Assembly: GCF_003725795.1 (NCBI RefSeq)
Contig: NZ_RBEE01000001.1
Location: forward strand, 87,802-151,801
From: Pedobacter jejuensis
Lineage (GTDB): Bacteria > Bacteroidota > Bacteroidia > Sphingobacteriales > Sphingobacteriaceae
Direction of reading: 5' to 3'
DNA: 64,000 bases
The notes beneath the pieces were generated by a model that saw only the letters and a program-made list of their open reading frames with translations, was not told where the DNA came from and did no database searches. The translations under genes and the position numbers were made by a program. Positions 36,447 to 45,169 of the stretch are shown here, piece after piece. The stretch's first letter is position 1, and each line of letters begins with the position of its first letter.

Positions 36447-36728
36447 TTATTTATCACTGTAATGACCCATAGCTGCAATAATGAAAACTGTAACAATGTT
36501 TTCTTCAACTTTATAAATCATTCTATCTTTCTGGTTTATTCTCCTAGCCCACAAGCCTGTTAGCTCATGTTTTAGTAGTTCAGGATTGCCAACACCTTGA
36601 TAGGGTGTTTCTGTAAGTTCAGCAAGAATCTTTTCAATTTTCTTGATACTAGCAATATTGCCTGATTTGTAATGTTTTCGGAGATGAGTTTCTGCTAATT
36701 CTTCTATTTCAACCCTAAACTTCCCCAT
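36447..36728 (-). CDS. Txe/YoeB-family toxin
   Basis: A 93-residue endoribonuclease toxin of the YoeB group (RelE fold) that cleaves mRNA at the ribosome. Diagnostic parts are NPELLKHELTGLWARRINQKDRMIYKV and the C-terminal GHYSDK, with the conserved His89-Tyr90. All expected active-site residues (Glu in LKHEL, Arg in DRMIY, His89) are present, so it looks functional. It overlaps the upstream antitoxin gene by 25 bases and ends one base before rlmN. Confidence 0.9.
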   Translation of the reverse strand: MGKFRVEIEELAETHLRKHYKSGNIASIKKIEKILAELTETPYQGVGNPELLKHELTGLWARRINQKDRMIYKVEENIVTVFIIAAMGHYSDK

Positions 36729-36907
36729 ACATCATTAGGATCAATAGTTTTAAAATTCGCTCTTTTTTCAGCCATCTTAATCATCTTCACAAATTCTGGA
36801 TTATAAGGGCTTTTTTCTGTTTCAGTTTTAACCTTCAAAGCTTTAGCAACGGCTTTTAAAACAGCCATTTGCTCTTTAGTTTCGGGGTATATAATTAATG
36901 CTTCCAT
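36704..36907 (-). CDS. antitoxin partner of the YoeB-type toxin (DUF2683-like)
   Basis: A 67-residue protein whose start (EALIIYPETKEQMAVLKAVAKALKVKTE) is a helix-strand unit seen in small DUF2683-type antitoxins of Bacteroidota, not the usual YefM/Phd fold. The C-terminal tail ends in a toxin-binding-like helix. It precedes and overlaps the toxin gene, the standard order of type II modules. The family assignment is from memory of similar short proteins and is less sure than the toxin. Confidence 0.78.
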   Translation of the reverse strand: MEALIIYPETKEQMAVLKAVAKALKVKTETEKSPYNPEFVKMIKMAEKRANFKTIDPNDVWGSLGLK

Positions 36908-36939
36908 ATTTATCGTTATTTGCTGCCAAACAATTTATA

Positions 36940-36947
36940 CAAAGGTA
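36940..36947 (-). promoter_or_regulatory. -7 promoter element of the toxin-antitoxin/rlmN unit (TACCTTTG)
   Basis: Read on the minus strand, TACCTTTG is an exact TAnnTTTG and lies 32 bases before the antitoxin ATG at 36907. No clear -33 element is seen. No other promoter is visible in front of rlmN, so this one may serve all three genes. Confidence 0.55.
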
Positions 36948-37021
36948 CTAAAAAGCTTTTAAGCTGAAAGATATTAGCTTAAAGCAACCGATTGAAAGTC
37001 AGAAATTTACAATTTATTGGT

Positions 37022-37984
37022 TTATCTTCCTCTTTGCCTGCTACTAGATTTTCCTGCTGATTTACCTTTTGGAGGTCGTGTATTTCTATTGGATGAACCA
37101 CTTTTACTAGCTGGCTTGGCAGAAGAATAACCAGTCGTTTTTTTTCCTGCTGATTTTTGAGCGGGTTTAAATGGCTTTTTCGGTTGATCGTTCTTTGTTT
37201 CCGGAATCTCTTCCCAGGAGTTTGTTTTTTTCTTGGTGTTTTTTGGCTTTGAAGCAGCTTCAGAAGATGATTTTTCGACACTTTTCATAATGCCATTCAT
37301 TTCCTCTTCTGTAAGTTCCCTGAATTCTCCTGTTGGGATGCCTTTCAGGTTAATGTTCATAATTCTGGTACGTTCAAGCTTGGTAACTTCATAGCCAAAA
37401 TGTTCGCACATTCTTCTAATTTGCCTATTTAAGCCCTGAATTAAAATGATGTTAAAAACAAAAGGAGCAACCTGCCGAACTTTACATTTACGCGTATTAA
37501 CGCCTAAGATAGGCACGCCATTACCCATTTCGAAAATAAAATCTTCGGTAATTGGTTTATTAACGGTAACCAAATATTCTTTTTCGTGTTTGTTGCCGGC
37601 TCTTAAAATCTTGTTTACAATGTCGCCATTGTTGGTTAAAAATATCAAGCCAGAAGAATCTTTATCTAAACGCCCGATAGGAAAAATACGTTCACTATGG
37701 TTTACATAATCAACAATGTTATCTTTAATATTTGATTCTGTGGTACTGGTTATGCCAACAGGTTTATTAAAAGCAAGTAAAATAAAGTTCGATTCTTCCT
37801 TTGGTTCGATGTTGTGGCCGTTAACCATTACTTTATCTTTTGGAAAAACCTGGTCGCCAATTTTGGCCCGCTTACCATTTATAAAAACTGTACCTTTCTC
37901 GATAAATCTATCTGCCTCGCGACGGGAGCATAATCCGCTTTCGCTGATAAATTTATTTAAACGAGTTGCAGAGTTATTATTCAT
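37022..37984 (-). CDS. rluF: 23S rRNA pseudouridine synthase RluF-type with basic tail
   Basis: A 320-residue RsuA/RluF-family enzyme. An S4 RNA-binding domain ([21 protein letters not shown], residues 8-65) precedes the catalytic domain with the aspartate motif [20 protein letters not shown] and [42 protein letters not shown] is characteristic of RluF. The last 75 or so residues are a low-complexity tail of Lys, Ser, Pro and Arg, probably disordered and RNA-binding, which is common in Bacteroidota homologues. A perfect 11-bp inverted repeat lies 28-53 bases upstream of the start. Confidence 0.9.
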   Translation of the reverse strand: MNNNSATRLNKFISESGLCSRREADRFIEKGTVFINGKRAKIGDQVFPKDKVMVNGHNIEPKEESNFILLAFNKPVGITSTTESNIKDNIVDYVNHSERIFPIGRLDKDSSGLIFLTNNGDIVNKILRAGNKHEKEYLVTVNKPITEDFIFEMGNGVPILGVNTRKCKVRQVAPFVFNIILIQGLNRQIRRMCEHFGYEVTKLERTRIMNINLKGIPTGEFRELTEEEMNGIMKSVEKSSSEAASKPKNTKKKTNSWEEIPETKNDQPKKPFKPAQKSAGKKTTGYSSAKPASKSGSSNRNTRPPKGKSAGKSSSRQRGR

Positions 37985-38011
37985 GCTGCAATTTTACGGA
38001 AATAATTGCTT

Positions 38012-38037
38012 ATTTAACCAAAGACGTTTGGTTAAAT
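38012..38037. repeat. perfect 11-bp inverted repeat upstream of rluF
   Basis: ATTTAACCAAA (38012-38022) is matched by TTTGGTTAAAT (38027-38037) around GACG. It could be an operator or part of the leader; there is no long T-run on either side, so a terminator is less likely. Confidence 0.7.
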
Positions 38038-38050
38038 GGATTTAAAATAT

Positions 38051-38127
38051 ATTGCCACGGAAGCACAGATGAACAAAAAGAGTTTCCAATTTCTTTTATT
38101 AAACCTCCGTGTTTCTGTGGCAAATTT
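38051..38127. repeat. palindromic CACAGAAGCACAG-type intergenic repeat
   Basis: ATTGCCACGGAAGCACAGAT (38051-38070) and its partial inverse at 38104-38127 (CCTCCGTGTTTCTGTGGCAA) face each other. The same unit recurs four times at 50.4-50.7 kb. Confidence 0.75.
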
Positions 38128-38167
38128 CGAAACCTATATTCTAGGTTTTCTTTGTAGTTAAAAAAAA

Positions 38168-38728
38168 TTAAAAACTTTGGTCGTCAGCACTTGGTCCGTA
38201 GCTACCGGGAATGGGAATATTTAATAACCTCAGGTAAACACCTAACTGTGCTCTGTGGTGAATGGTTTGGCTAAAAGCTATTCGCATCATTTCATATCTG
38301 GTTAAATCTCCTAAAATCTGATCTCCATTTCTTAAAATCCATTGTTCATCAAAAGCGTTTGGTTGCGCTTTTTCCAGTTCAGCTTTTCCACTTTGATAAC
38401 TGGTTTCCAGTAGCCTCATTAAATCATCACTGTTTTCAATGTGCTTCTCTTCATAAGGAGCAGTTGCGAAGTCCAAACCATCGGCTGTGAAAGCCATACT
38501 TACCCACTCTGGTAACTCTGCAATGTGGCTTGCCAATGATTTCATTTTCATGCTTTTTTCATGCGGCGCCCAATCAAACTTATCAGCAGGAACAAGTGCT
38601 ATAAATTTTTTTGTGGTGTTAAATTCTGCTTCGAATTCTTTTAATAATGCTTTGATAATGTCCATGTTTTGTTGTTTAGATTTTTCCATTGTATTGATTT
38701 CCATTAATAGCAGGTCGGTTATACTCAT
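38168..38728 (-). CDS. DinB-family metal-dependent helical-bundle protein
   Basis: About 186 residues from ATG 38728 (SITDLLLMEI); 38689 and 38773 are alternative starts. The DinB/YfiT four-helix bundle is marked by the three histidines expected for metal: His in SLASHIAELPEW and the pair in QTIHHRAQLGVYLRLL. WILRNGDQILGDLTRYEMMR and the C-terminal IPGSYGPSADDQ are typical of the subgroup. Functions include bacillithiol- or other thiol-dependent transferase reactions; this one is not assigned. It is next to a WYL regulator on the same strand, which may control it. Confidence 0.85.
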   Translation of the reverse strand: MSITDLLLMEINTMEKSKQQNMDIIKALLKEFEAEFNTTKKFIALVPADKFDWAPHEKSMKMKSLASHIAELPEWVSMAFTADGLDFATAPYEEKHIENSDDLMRLLETSYQSGKAELEKAQPNAFDEQWILRNGDQILGDLTRYEMMRIAFSQTIHHRAQLGVYLRLLNIPIPGSYGPSADDQSF

Positions 38729-38811
38729 GGTTTTAGATTTTGTTTCAACAAAGAAAATACAGCAGACTGACAACCCTATGGCAGTGTGAAAATAGAAGCA
38801 GTAATTATAAT

Positions 38812-39501
38812 TTAAAAATTAACGGGTAACATGCTCATGTAATTACTCAAAGGCATGTGTTCGGTTTTTATAAAGGGCTTTTCGTGGTTTCTAAGAAAAA
38901 CAATTCTGGTTAAATTAAAATCGCGGTATTGATTCCGAAAATGGCACCAAGCAATCAAATGCCAGCTGAAGGCATAGAATATTAATCCAATTGGTTCAAC
39001 CTCTCTTTTACTGGTTTCATCCTTGGCATTTTTATATTCCAGTTCTATTATATTCTTCTCTGTTATGGCATTTTGAATAAGCGATAGATACTCATAGTTG
39101 AACCTTAAACGTTCTGGGATCTGTAATCTAATGTGCTGGTTCATATTTTCCAGCTTCTCTTTCTGGCTGGTTTTTAAAACAGCCTTCACTTTAGTAAGGG
39201 CAGCAGTATAATGCGTTCGGATTGAATTATCTGCAAAACCGTTAACCAAACTTTCTACCAGGAGCAATGCATTTGCCTCATCCATATTAAAAGAAACCGG
39301 TGGCAAAAAATATCCTTGCACCAGAAAATAACCTTTGGGCTGTTCAAAGCCTACTGGTATTCCTTGTTCCTGCAAAGCCTTAACATCACGGTAAACCGTA
39401 CGAATGCTAATATTAAATCTTTCTGAAATTTTTTCTGCAGAAATATATTTCCTTGATTGCAATAAAGTTAATATTCCGAAAAGGCGATCTATGCGATTCA
39501 T
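38812..39501 (-). CDS. YafY/WYL-domain transcriptional regulator
   Basis: A 229-residue regulator. An N-terminal winged HTH (RIDRLFGILTLLQSRKYISAEKISERFNISIRTVYRDVKAL, DeoR-type) is followed by a WYL-type sensor domain (EYKNAKDETSKREVEPIGLIFYAFSWHLIAWCHFRNQYRDFNLTRI), which in this family senses ligands or nucleic acid. It precedes the DinB gene in transcription by about 80 bases and is divergent from the hybrid histidine kinase. Control of the DinB gene is an inference from position. Confidence 0.92.
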   Translation of the reverse strand: MNRIDRLFGILTLLQSRKYISAEKISERFNISIRTVYRDVKALQEQGIPVGFEQPKGYFLVQGYFLPPVSFNMDEANALLLVESLVNGFADNSIRTHYTAALTKVKAVLKTSQKEKLENMNQHIRLQIPERLRFNYEYLSLIQNAITEKNIIELEYKNAKDETSKREVEPIGLIFYAFSWHLIAWCHFRNQYRDFNLTRIVFLRNHEKPFIKTEHMPLSNYMSMLPVNF

Positions 39502-39590
39502 AAAGCTATGACTTGGCTAAAATTAAGGAAAATGCCGACGAATTCTTTATCTAAATGGAATTTAGTTTCATATAAACCTGTATCTGAGTT

Positions 39591-39624
39591 AAATCTAAAT
39601 CATTTGAATTTCTGATTTAGATTT
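39591..39624. promoter_or_regulatory. perfect 12-bp inverted repeat in the regulator/kinase divergent gap
   Basis: AAATCTAAATCA (39591-39602) and TGATTTAGATTT (39613-39624) are exact inverses with a 10-base spacer, about two helical turns centre to centre. Lying between two divergent genes, it is a candidate operator, for instance for the WYL regulator at 38812-39501. Confidence 0.55.
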
Positions 39625-39726
39625 ATATCAAAGTAAGAAAATCTGCTTGGTATGTTATTTGTTCTATATTGAGATGCATGTCTTTTCGGCGAAAAAGTCG
39701 TTATTGCATATAATCATCTTCTATTA

Positions 39727-42207
39727 ATGGCAGCTGTAATTCAGAAAAGGTTCTTCAGGGCAATAAAAAGTAAAGTAATTATTGGGTTCTTATTTGCCTG
39801 TTTTGCATTACTATTGGCTTGGGGTATAAGCAAATTTGCGTTTACCAGAATGCTGAATACGGTTGAGGAAATTTCTGAACCTAACGATAGACTTAGAATT
39901 GTTAATGATTTATCACACAAAATAGCAAGGCTCGATCAATTGCAACGTGATGAAGCTTTCAGTAAACAAGGAAGTAATAGTTTTTTAAAAGAATCGCGAA
40001 AATTAAGAGCAAGTTTAGATACTTTGAAAGCGCTTTATGCCAATGATTCGTTGCAGCTTTCTAGAATAAAATCAATAAGAGGCTTACTCATAGAACGCGA
40101 TAAGCAATTTATATCTTATCTCCAGGTACGAGAAACCTTAATAAATACAAAATCATTTTCTAATGAAGTTAAAAAGCTAAATGCATTGGTTGCCACCCGT
40201 TCTATGCAAACCGATAGCGCTGTTTTAACAACTGAAACTACAACTTCTACCACTACAGTTGCACCAGAAGATGAAGAAAAATCGAGAGGTTTTTTGAGCA
40301 AACTTTTTGGTAAAAAGAAATCTGATGTTTATAAAATTATTAATGAAGAATTTAAGGTTAAACGAGATACCTTAAACGCCAGGGCCGAAGATAGTGTAAT
40401 GAAAAGCATGACTGGTTCTTTAAAAAACATTGAACTAGAGCAACGTCAGAAAAGTCAGAAATTTTTAAAACGTGAGGCAGAATTATCAAATGCGAGTAAT
40501 GCTTTGACAAGCCAGATGCTGCAAATTTTAAGGGAAGTTGAAGGACAAGCTGTTGCGCAGGTGGATTTGAATGGTATTCAGGCTAAACAAGTTGTAAATG
40601 ATGGAATAACGCAGATTACTACCATTATAGTAGCCTTTTTTTTAATTACTGTGGTTTTGTTGTATTTGATATTGACTGACATTACCAGAAGCAATAAATA
40701 TCGGAAGGAACTTGAATTGGCGAAAGATGAAGCGGAGTATCATGGCAAGGCAAAACAACGTTTTTTATCAAACATGAGCCATGAAATACGAACACCTTTA
40801 CAATCTATTTTAGGCTATGCCGAATTAATCTCACAGCAAGATAATCCAAACAAGAAAGATGTAGATGCGATATACCAATCCTCTATTCATTTGCTTCAAA
40901 TTGTTAACGAAGTGCTCGATTATAATAGAATTATCTCTGGCGAGTTTAGCTTTAACAATCAAGTTTTCAGCATAAAAAAAGTTTTAGATGAAGTGATTTC
41001 TATCATGCGGCCGCTTGCAGAACAGAAATCACTTAAACTAATTGTTGATTTGGATTTAGGATCAATTGAATTTGTAAAGGGAGATGCATTTAGGTTGAAA
41101 CAGGTTTTATTTAACTTGCTGGGCAATGCAGTTAAATTTACCCTTAAGGGCGAGATTATGCTTGGCGTTACCTGCAAGAAACAAGATGATGATTTACACT
41201 TTAATTTTACGATAAAAGATACTGGTATTGGCTTTGCTGAAACAGACGTCACAAAAATATTTAATGAGTTTGAACAGATTGAGTCGCCAGAAAAATACAT
41301 TATTAACCAAACCGGAACAGGTTTGGGTTTAACAATTGTGAAATCGCTGATAGAAAATCAAGGTGGCAGAATTTATGTCAAGAGTAAACCGAGCAAAGGC
41401 ACTACTTTTAATATTTATCTAAAATATGAATATACGAATGAAATAATAAGTGATGCGTTAGATTTTGAGCAGTACGAAATTACAAATCCTGGTACGGTTT
41501 GGGTAATTGATGATGATAAGCTGATTTTAGAATTGTGCGGATTAATTTTCGAGAAAAACAACATTCCGTTTAAAAGTTTTAGTCAGGTTGCTGACATTCT
41601 ACAAGAAGAGCCTTTACCCGACTTAAAATATGTTCTGATAGATATGCGTTTGCCTGAAATGACGGGCTTAGAACTCTGCCATATTTTAAAGAAAAAACTC
41701 GCTGCTCATATTAAGTTTTATGCCATTACTGCACAGGTGTTACCCGAAGAGCGGGAAATGGTGTTGAGCGAAGGCTTTGATGGTTTGATTATGAAACCAT
41801 TTAGAACGGTTGATTTGCTATCCATATTTGATAAAAAGAAAATATTAATAGAGCGGCCAGAGTTTGATTTGTCTTCTATTGAAAAAATGACTTTTGGCGA
41901 CCAACAAATGTTAGCTAAAATTTTGAATAGATTTAAGCAAGATTGCATTGATGATGCTGCCGAATTAAAAATCCAACTCGCAAATCAAAACAAAGATAAG
42001 TGTCGTTTAATTGTGCATCGCCTTGCAGGCAGAACTGCACAAATGGGTTCTAAAACTTTAGCTACAGCATTTAGATTATTAGAATTGGACATCGCCGCAA
42101 AAGGTTTAGATAATGCTATTGCTGAAGAAATACATATTCAACTGGAGAAGTTGGATGGTTTAATTTCTGTTTTGGATGAAATGGAGCCTGAAGCAGAACG
42201 ATTGTAA
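39727..42207 (+). CDS. hybrid sensor histidine kinase (HisKA-HATPase-REC-Hpt)
   Basis: An 826-residue membrane kinase. Two helices (about 17-40 and 296-316) frame a periplasmic or extracytoplasmic region of 250 residues that is rich in charged helices and includes a threonine-rich stretch near 165-180. The kinase core has His352 in NMSHEIRTPLQ, the N-box LLGNAVKF, DTGIGF and GTGLGLTI. A receiver domain follows with Asp639 in LIDMRLPEMTG, then an Hpt domain with His764 in IVHRLAGRTAQ. All phosphorelay residues are present. It converges on an NtrC-type regulator that is the likely final target. Confidence 0.93.
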   Translation: MAAVIQKRFFRAIKSKVIIGFLFACFALLLAWGISKFAFTRMLNTVEEISEPNDRLRIVNDLSHKIARLDQLQRDEAFSKQGSNSFLKESRKLRASLDTLKALYANDSLQLSRIKSIRGLLIERDKQFISYLQVRETLINTKSFSNEVKKLNALVATRSMQTDSAVLTTETTTSTTTVAPEDEEKSRGFLSKLFGKKKSDVYKIINEEFKVKRDTLNARAEDSVMKSMTGSLKNIELEQRQKSQKFLKREAELSNASNALTSQMLQILREVEGQAVAQVDLNGIQAKQVVNDGITQITTIIVAFFLITVVLLYLILTDITRSNKYRKELELAKDEAEYHGKAKQRFLSNMSHEIRTPLQSILGYAELISQQDNPNKKDVDAIYQSSIHLLQIVNEVLDYNRIISGEFSFNNQVFSIKKVLDEVISIMRPLAEQKSLKLIVDLDLGSIEFVKGDAFRLKQVLFNLLGNAVKFTLKGEIMLGVTCKKQDDDLHFNFTIKDTGIGFAETDVTKIFNEFEQIESPEKYIINQTGTGLGLTIVKSLIENQGGRIYVKSKPSKGTTFNIYLKYEYTNEIISDALDFEQYEITNPGTVWVIDDDKLILELCGLIFEKNNIPFKSFSQVADILQEEPLPDLKYVLIDMRLPEMTGLELCHILKKKLAAHIKFYAITAQVLPEEREMVLSEGFDGLIMKPFRTVDLLSIFDKKKILIERPEFDLSSIEKMTFGDQQMLAKILNRFKQDCIDDAAELKIQLANQNKDKCRLIVHRLAGRTAQMGSKTLATAFRLLELDIAAKGLDNAIAEEIHIQLEKLDGLISVLDEMEPEAERL

Positions 42208-42264
42208 GTAAGTTGCTTAACAAGCTACAGTAACTCTTGATACTTAAATGAAATCACAAATTCA

Positions 42265-43596
42265 CTAATCAATTCCATATCTTTCCATCTTCGCATAAAG
42301 CGTTTTTCTATCAATATTAAGCATTTTGGCAGCTTTAGATTTATTGTGTTTTACTTTAATCAATGTTTCTGTAATGATGTTTTTTTCGTTCTGTTCATTT
42401 ACAGCTTTTAAATCTGATGAACTTCCAGGCAAAGTTTGTTGGTTTACAGAAATCATCATTTCATCGGGCAATGCACTCACCTGGGCAATATCACCTGGTG
42501 TTAATAAAACCATGCGCTTAATCACATTGCTCAATTCACGCAGGTTACCCGGCCAATCGTAATTCAGCAGAAGTGATTTTGCATCTGCAGCAATACTTTT
42601 AACATTTCTCCCTAAATTTCGGTTCGATAAATCAATAAAGTGGTTAATAAATAATTCTAAATCATTTCCTCTATCTCGTAAAGCTGGCAACTGGATTTTA
42701 AATTCGTTTAAACGATGATATAGGTCTTCTCTAAACTCGCCTTCAGCAATGCTGTTTAATAAATCATCATTTGTGGCTGTAATTATTCTTACATCAACAG
42801 ATATTTGTTTGGTGCTGCCTAATGGTTGAATAACTCTTTCTTGTAAAACACGGAGCAACTTGATTTGAACTTCGTAGCTTAAATTACCAACTTCATCAAG
42901 AAACAAAGTGCCGCCATCTGCGGCCTCAAATTGCCCTTTTTTATCGTTTAAGGCACCAGTAAAAGCACCCTTAACATGTCCAAATAATTCACTTGCAGCT
43001 AAATCTTTTGATAATGCACCGCAATCAATTGCAATAAAGGGTTTATCAGCCCGCTTGCTTTGTTGATGTAGGGTTCTTGCAGCAAATTCTTTCCCTGTGC
43101 CGCTTTCGCCCTGAAAGATTACCGACATATCCGTAGGTGCAACCAATGCAATATGTTCATATAGCCTATCAGAAGTTGCACTTTTTCCTTTTATAAAATC
43201 TGAATCTGTTTCTGATGTATTAAGGTTATTAGTATCTTTTTTGGTTAAAGAATTATTTATAACCATTAAAAGTTCGTCGGGATTAACAGGCTTGGTGATA
43301 TAATCAAACGCACCCATTTGCATGGATTTTACAGCTGTTCGAACATCGTTAAAGCTTGTCATGATGATGATTGGAGTAGAAAGGCCTAGATTACGGGAGT
43401 GTGTAATCAATTCAAAGCCTATTCCATCTGGAAGGCGGTAATCTACCAATAACAAATCAAACTGTTGATTTTCGATGAGTTTTAGCGATTGTTTAATGTG
43501 TGTTACAAGCGTAACCTCATGATGGTTTTTTGTTAAAAAACCATCAAGTAATTGTGCAAAAGTTGTATCGTCTTCTAAAATCAGGATTCTCGCCAT
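42265..43596 (-). CDS. NtrC-family sigma-54-dependent response regulator
   Basis: A 443-residue protein from ATG 43596 (ARILILEDD). The receiver domain has Asp52 in [10 protein letters not shown], the AAA+ domain has [14 protein letters not shown] (Walker A), the GAFTGA loop that contacts sigma-54, and [12 protein letters not shown] (Walker B). A Fis-type HTH ends the chain ([36 protein letters not shown]). It would activate sigma-54 promoters when phosphorylated. A hairpin terminator precedes its start on the minus strand, separating it from the PepSY-like genes, and TATTTTTG at 43608-43601 is a possible own -7 element. Confidence 0.95.
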   Translation of the reverse strand: MARILILEDDTTFAQLLDGFLTKNHHEVTLVTHIKQSLKLIENQQFDLLLVDYRLPDGIGFELITHSRNLGLSTPIIIMTSFNDVRTAVKSMQMGAFDYITKPVNPDELLMVINNSLTKKDTNNLNTSETDSDFIKGKSATSDRLYEHIALVAPTDMSVIFQGESGTGKEFAARTLHQQSKRADKPFIAIDCGALSKDLAASELFGHVKGAFTGALNDKKGQFEAADGGTLFLDEVGNLSYEVQIKLLRVLQERVIQPLGSTKQISVDVRIITATNDDLLNSIAEGEFREDLYHRLNEFKIQLPALRDRGNDLELFINHFIDLSNRNLGRNVKSIAADAKSLLLNYDWPGNLRELSNVIKRMVLLTPGDIAQVSALPDEMMISVNQQTLPGSSSDLKAVNEQNEKNIITETLIKVKHNKSKAAKMLNIDRKTLYAKMERYGID

Positions 43597-43607
43597 ACAA
43601 CAAAAAT

Positions 43608-43631
43608 AAGAAAAGCCAGACAAAGTCTGGC
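43608..43631 (-). terminator. terminator after the second PepSY-like gene
   Basis: On the minus strand GCCAGAC-TTT-GTCTGGC (43631-43615) is followed by TTTTCTTATTTTTG. The 7-bp perfect stem and T-rich tail suggest an intrinsic terminator between the small secreted protein gene and the regulator gene. Confidence 0.75.
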
Positions 43632-43662
43632 CATTCTTATAAGGTAGATGTAATTTTGGGAT

Positions 43663-43977
43663 TTATTGAACTGGTTTACCGTCTTTGTCGATTTTTACAG
43701 AACCTGTTTCTGCTTCTTTTTTAACATTGATTAGGTAATATTCTTTTGTACCTTCTTTAACTGACCAAGCTTCGCTTGCTGTCCAGCCTTTGTAAGCGTC
43801 AGATTTTAATGCAGTTGTAACTGGAGCTGGTAATTCTTCAAGTTTAACTGGCGTTTTTACAGCGCTATCTTGAACTGCAGTAATTGCAGCATTTTTAATT
43901 GTATTTACTTCACTTGCTTGTACTGCTGAGAATCCGGCAAAGGCTAAAAACGCAGCTGATAAAATCAATTTTTTCAT
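43663..43977 (-). CDS. small secreted PepSY-like protein (copy 2)
   Basis: A 104-residue protein with a signal peptide (KKLILSAAFLAFAGFSAVQA, cleaved about residue 21). The mature part reads PVKLEELPAPVTTALKSDAYKGWTASEAWSVKEGTKEYYLINVKKEAETGSVKIDKDGKPVQ, the layout of a single PepSY-like (beta-lactamase-inhibitor-like) unit with a helix and strands. It is nearly identical to the gene upstream (44124-44438), so this is a recent duplication. The role is unknown; related proteins are periplasmic. The family call is by pattern only. Confidence 0.82.
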   Translation of the reverse strand: MKKLILSAAFLAFAGFSAVQASEVNTIKNAAITAVQDSAVKTPVKLEELPAPVTTALKSDAYKGWTASEAWSVKEGTKEYYLINVKKEAETGSVKIDKDGKPVQ

Positions 43978-44009
43978 TTCTAATTATTTTGTATTGATGA
44001 AATTAAACC

Positions 44010-44045
44010 CATCATGATATTAAATTTGATATTGATATCATGATG
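44010..44045. promoter_or_regulatory. perfect 11-bp inverted repeat between the paralogous genes
   Basis: CATCATGATAT (44010-44020) and ATATCATGATG (44035-44045) are exact inverses with a 14-base spacer. It is 33-68 bases before the start of copy 2 and may be an operator or a leader stem. A second inverted repeat, AATCACA (44064-44070) with TGTGATT (44082-44088), lies just upstream. Confidence 0.55.
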
Positions 44046-44123
44046 GTTGTTTAGTTTTGGTTCAATCACATTCCCCAAGATTGTGATTTGTTGATTATGT
44101 TATTGAAAGCGTTAATTTACAGA

Positions 44124-44438
44124 TTACTGAACTGGCTTACCATCTTTGTCAATTTTCACAGAACCTGTTTCTGCTTCTTTTTTGACATTAATTAAATAAT
44201 ATTCTTTTGTTCCTTCTTTCACTGCCCATGCTTCAGTTGCTGTCCAGCCTTTGTATGCATCAGATTTTAATGCCGTTGTAACTGGCTCTGGCAATTCTTC
44301 TAATTTAACTGGTGTTTTTACTGTGCTATCTTGAACTGCAACAATTGCAGGATTTTTAATTGTGTTAATTTCACTTGCTTGTACTGCTGAGAACCCTGCG
44401 AACGCTAAGAATGTAGCTGATAAAATGAACTTTTTCAT
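44124..44438 (-). CDS. small secreted PepSY-like protein (copy 1)
   Basis: The first of two tandem copies, 104 residues, with the same signal peptide and mature domain as the next gene; they differ at about ten residues (for example PEPVTT against PAPVTT, ATEAWAV against ASEAWSV). Both copies keep KEGTKEYYLINVKKEAETGSVKIDKDGKPVQ without change, which points to selection or recent gene conversion in that part. No sigma-54 promoter (GG...GC at 10-base spacing) is visible before it. A 255-base gap with no gene lies upstream. Confidence 0.82.
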   Translation of the reverse strand: MKKFILSATFLAFAGFSAVQASEINTIKNPAIVAVQDSTVKTPVKLEELPEPVTTALKSDAYKGWTATEAWAVKEGTKEYYLINVKKEAETGSVKIDKDGKPVQ

Positions 44439-44693
44439 AGTATGATTTTTTAAAATTTAATGTCTAATTGTATTTGCTATTGTTTCATAATGATGCCAAA
44501 GGCATTTAAAACTTTAATGCATTAGTTATCAAATGTTTATAAATATACTTTCAGAATAAAAGTGTAGAATTTCTCTACAGGTTGGGTGTAATGGTAACAA
44601 TCTATCGCGAAATCGCATCAATCATTAAAGAAGATTTTATCTAATGTGGTAAAAGCTTTTATGCAAATGGCTTGTAAAACTTAATCGACTTAT

Positions 44694-45062
44694 TTATGAT
44701 ATCGACTTTCCGAAAGGCGTAAAAGCTAAATTCATCAGTTTAAAATGCTGGCGACCGAAAGGAATGCCTACAATTGTGATGCACAATAAAATCCCGAAGA
44801 GAAAGTGAGTTAATGCTATCCAAATGCCTCCGCAACAAATCCAAATAATGTTCATTATTGTAGATAAACAGCCTGTGTTTGATGATGTATCGGATATTTT
44901 AACACCAAAAGGTGCTAAACCAACGATTGCGAATTTAAAACATTGTATGCCAAAAGGAATACCAACTATGGTAAGACAAAGGATTAAACCACCTATTATG
45001 TATTCAAAAAAAATAAAGATGCCTCCAAAAATAATCCAAACGATGTTACCTAAAAAATTCAT
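44694..45062 (-). CDS. YccF-domain inner-membrane protein
   Basis: A 122-residue membrane protein made of two similar halves. Each reads IIFGGIFIFFEYIIGGLILCLTIVGIPFG and IWICCGGIWIALTHFLFGILLCITIVGIPFG, the YccF repeat (GIPFG plus a flanking helix). The function of YccF proteins is not established. It stands alone on the minus strand, upstream of the PepSY-like gene and divergent from a small secreted protein. Confidence 0.9.
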   Translation of the reverse strand: MNFLGNIVWIIFGGIFIFFEYIIGGLILCLTIVGIPFGIQCFKFAIVGLAPFGVKISDTSSNTGCLSTIMNIIWICCGGIWIALTHFLFGILLCITIVGIPFGRQHFKLMNLAFTPFGKSIS

Positions 45063-45169
45063 TATGCGTTTTAGGTTAAGATAGATTGAAGTTGATTTTG
45101 TTACATTTCAATACAATAAGCAAAGGATATTATTTTATAATTTAGGGTACACACAAAAGAAACCTTATT

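Noticed and set aside
36908..37021. A possible tRNA or small RNA between rluF and the antitoxin
   Set aside because: Short complementary stretches (AAGCTTTTAAGCT) are present but no cloverleaf, and the promoter of the toxin module explains part of it.
36979..37281. A basic 100-codon frame overlapping the end of rluF
   Set aside because: It is the Lys/Arg-rich tail of rluF read in another frame of the same strand.
38487..38789. A 100-codon plus-strand frame opposite the DinB gene
   Set aside because: It is antisense to a recognised family member and has no features of its own.
44439..44693. A sigma-54 promoter before the PepSY-like genes
   Set aside because: TTGGCATC near 44500 (minus strand) resembles a -24 box, but there is no GC at the required 10-base distance.
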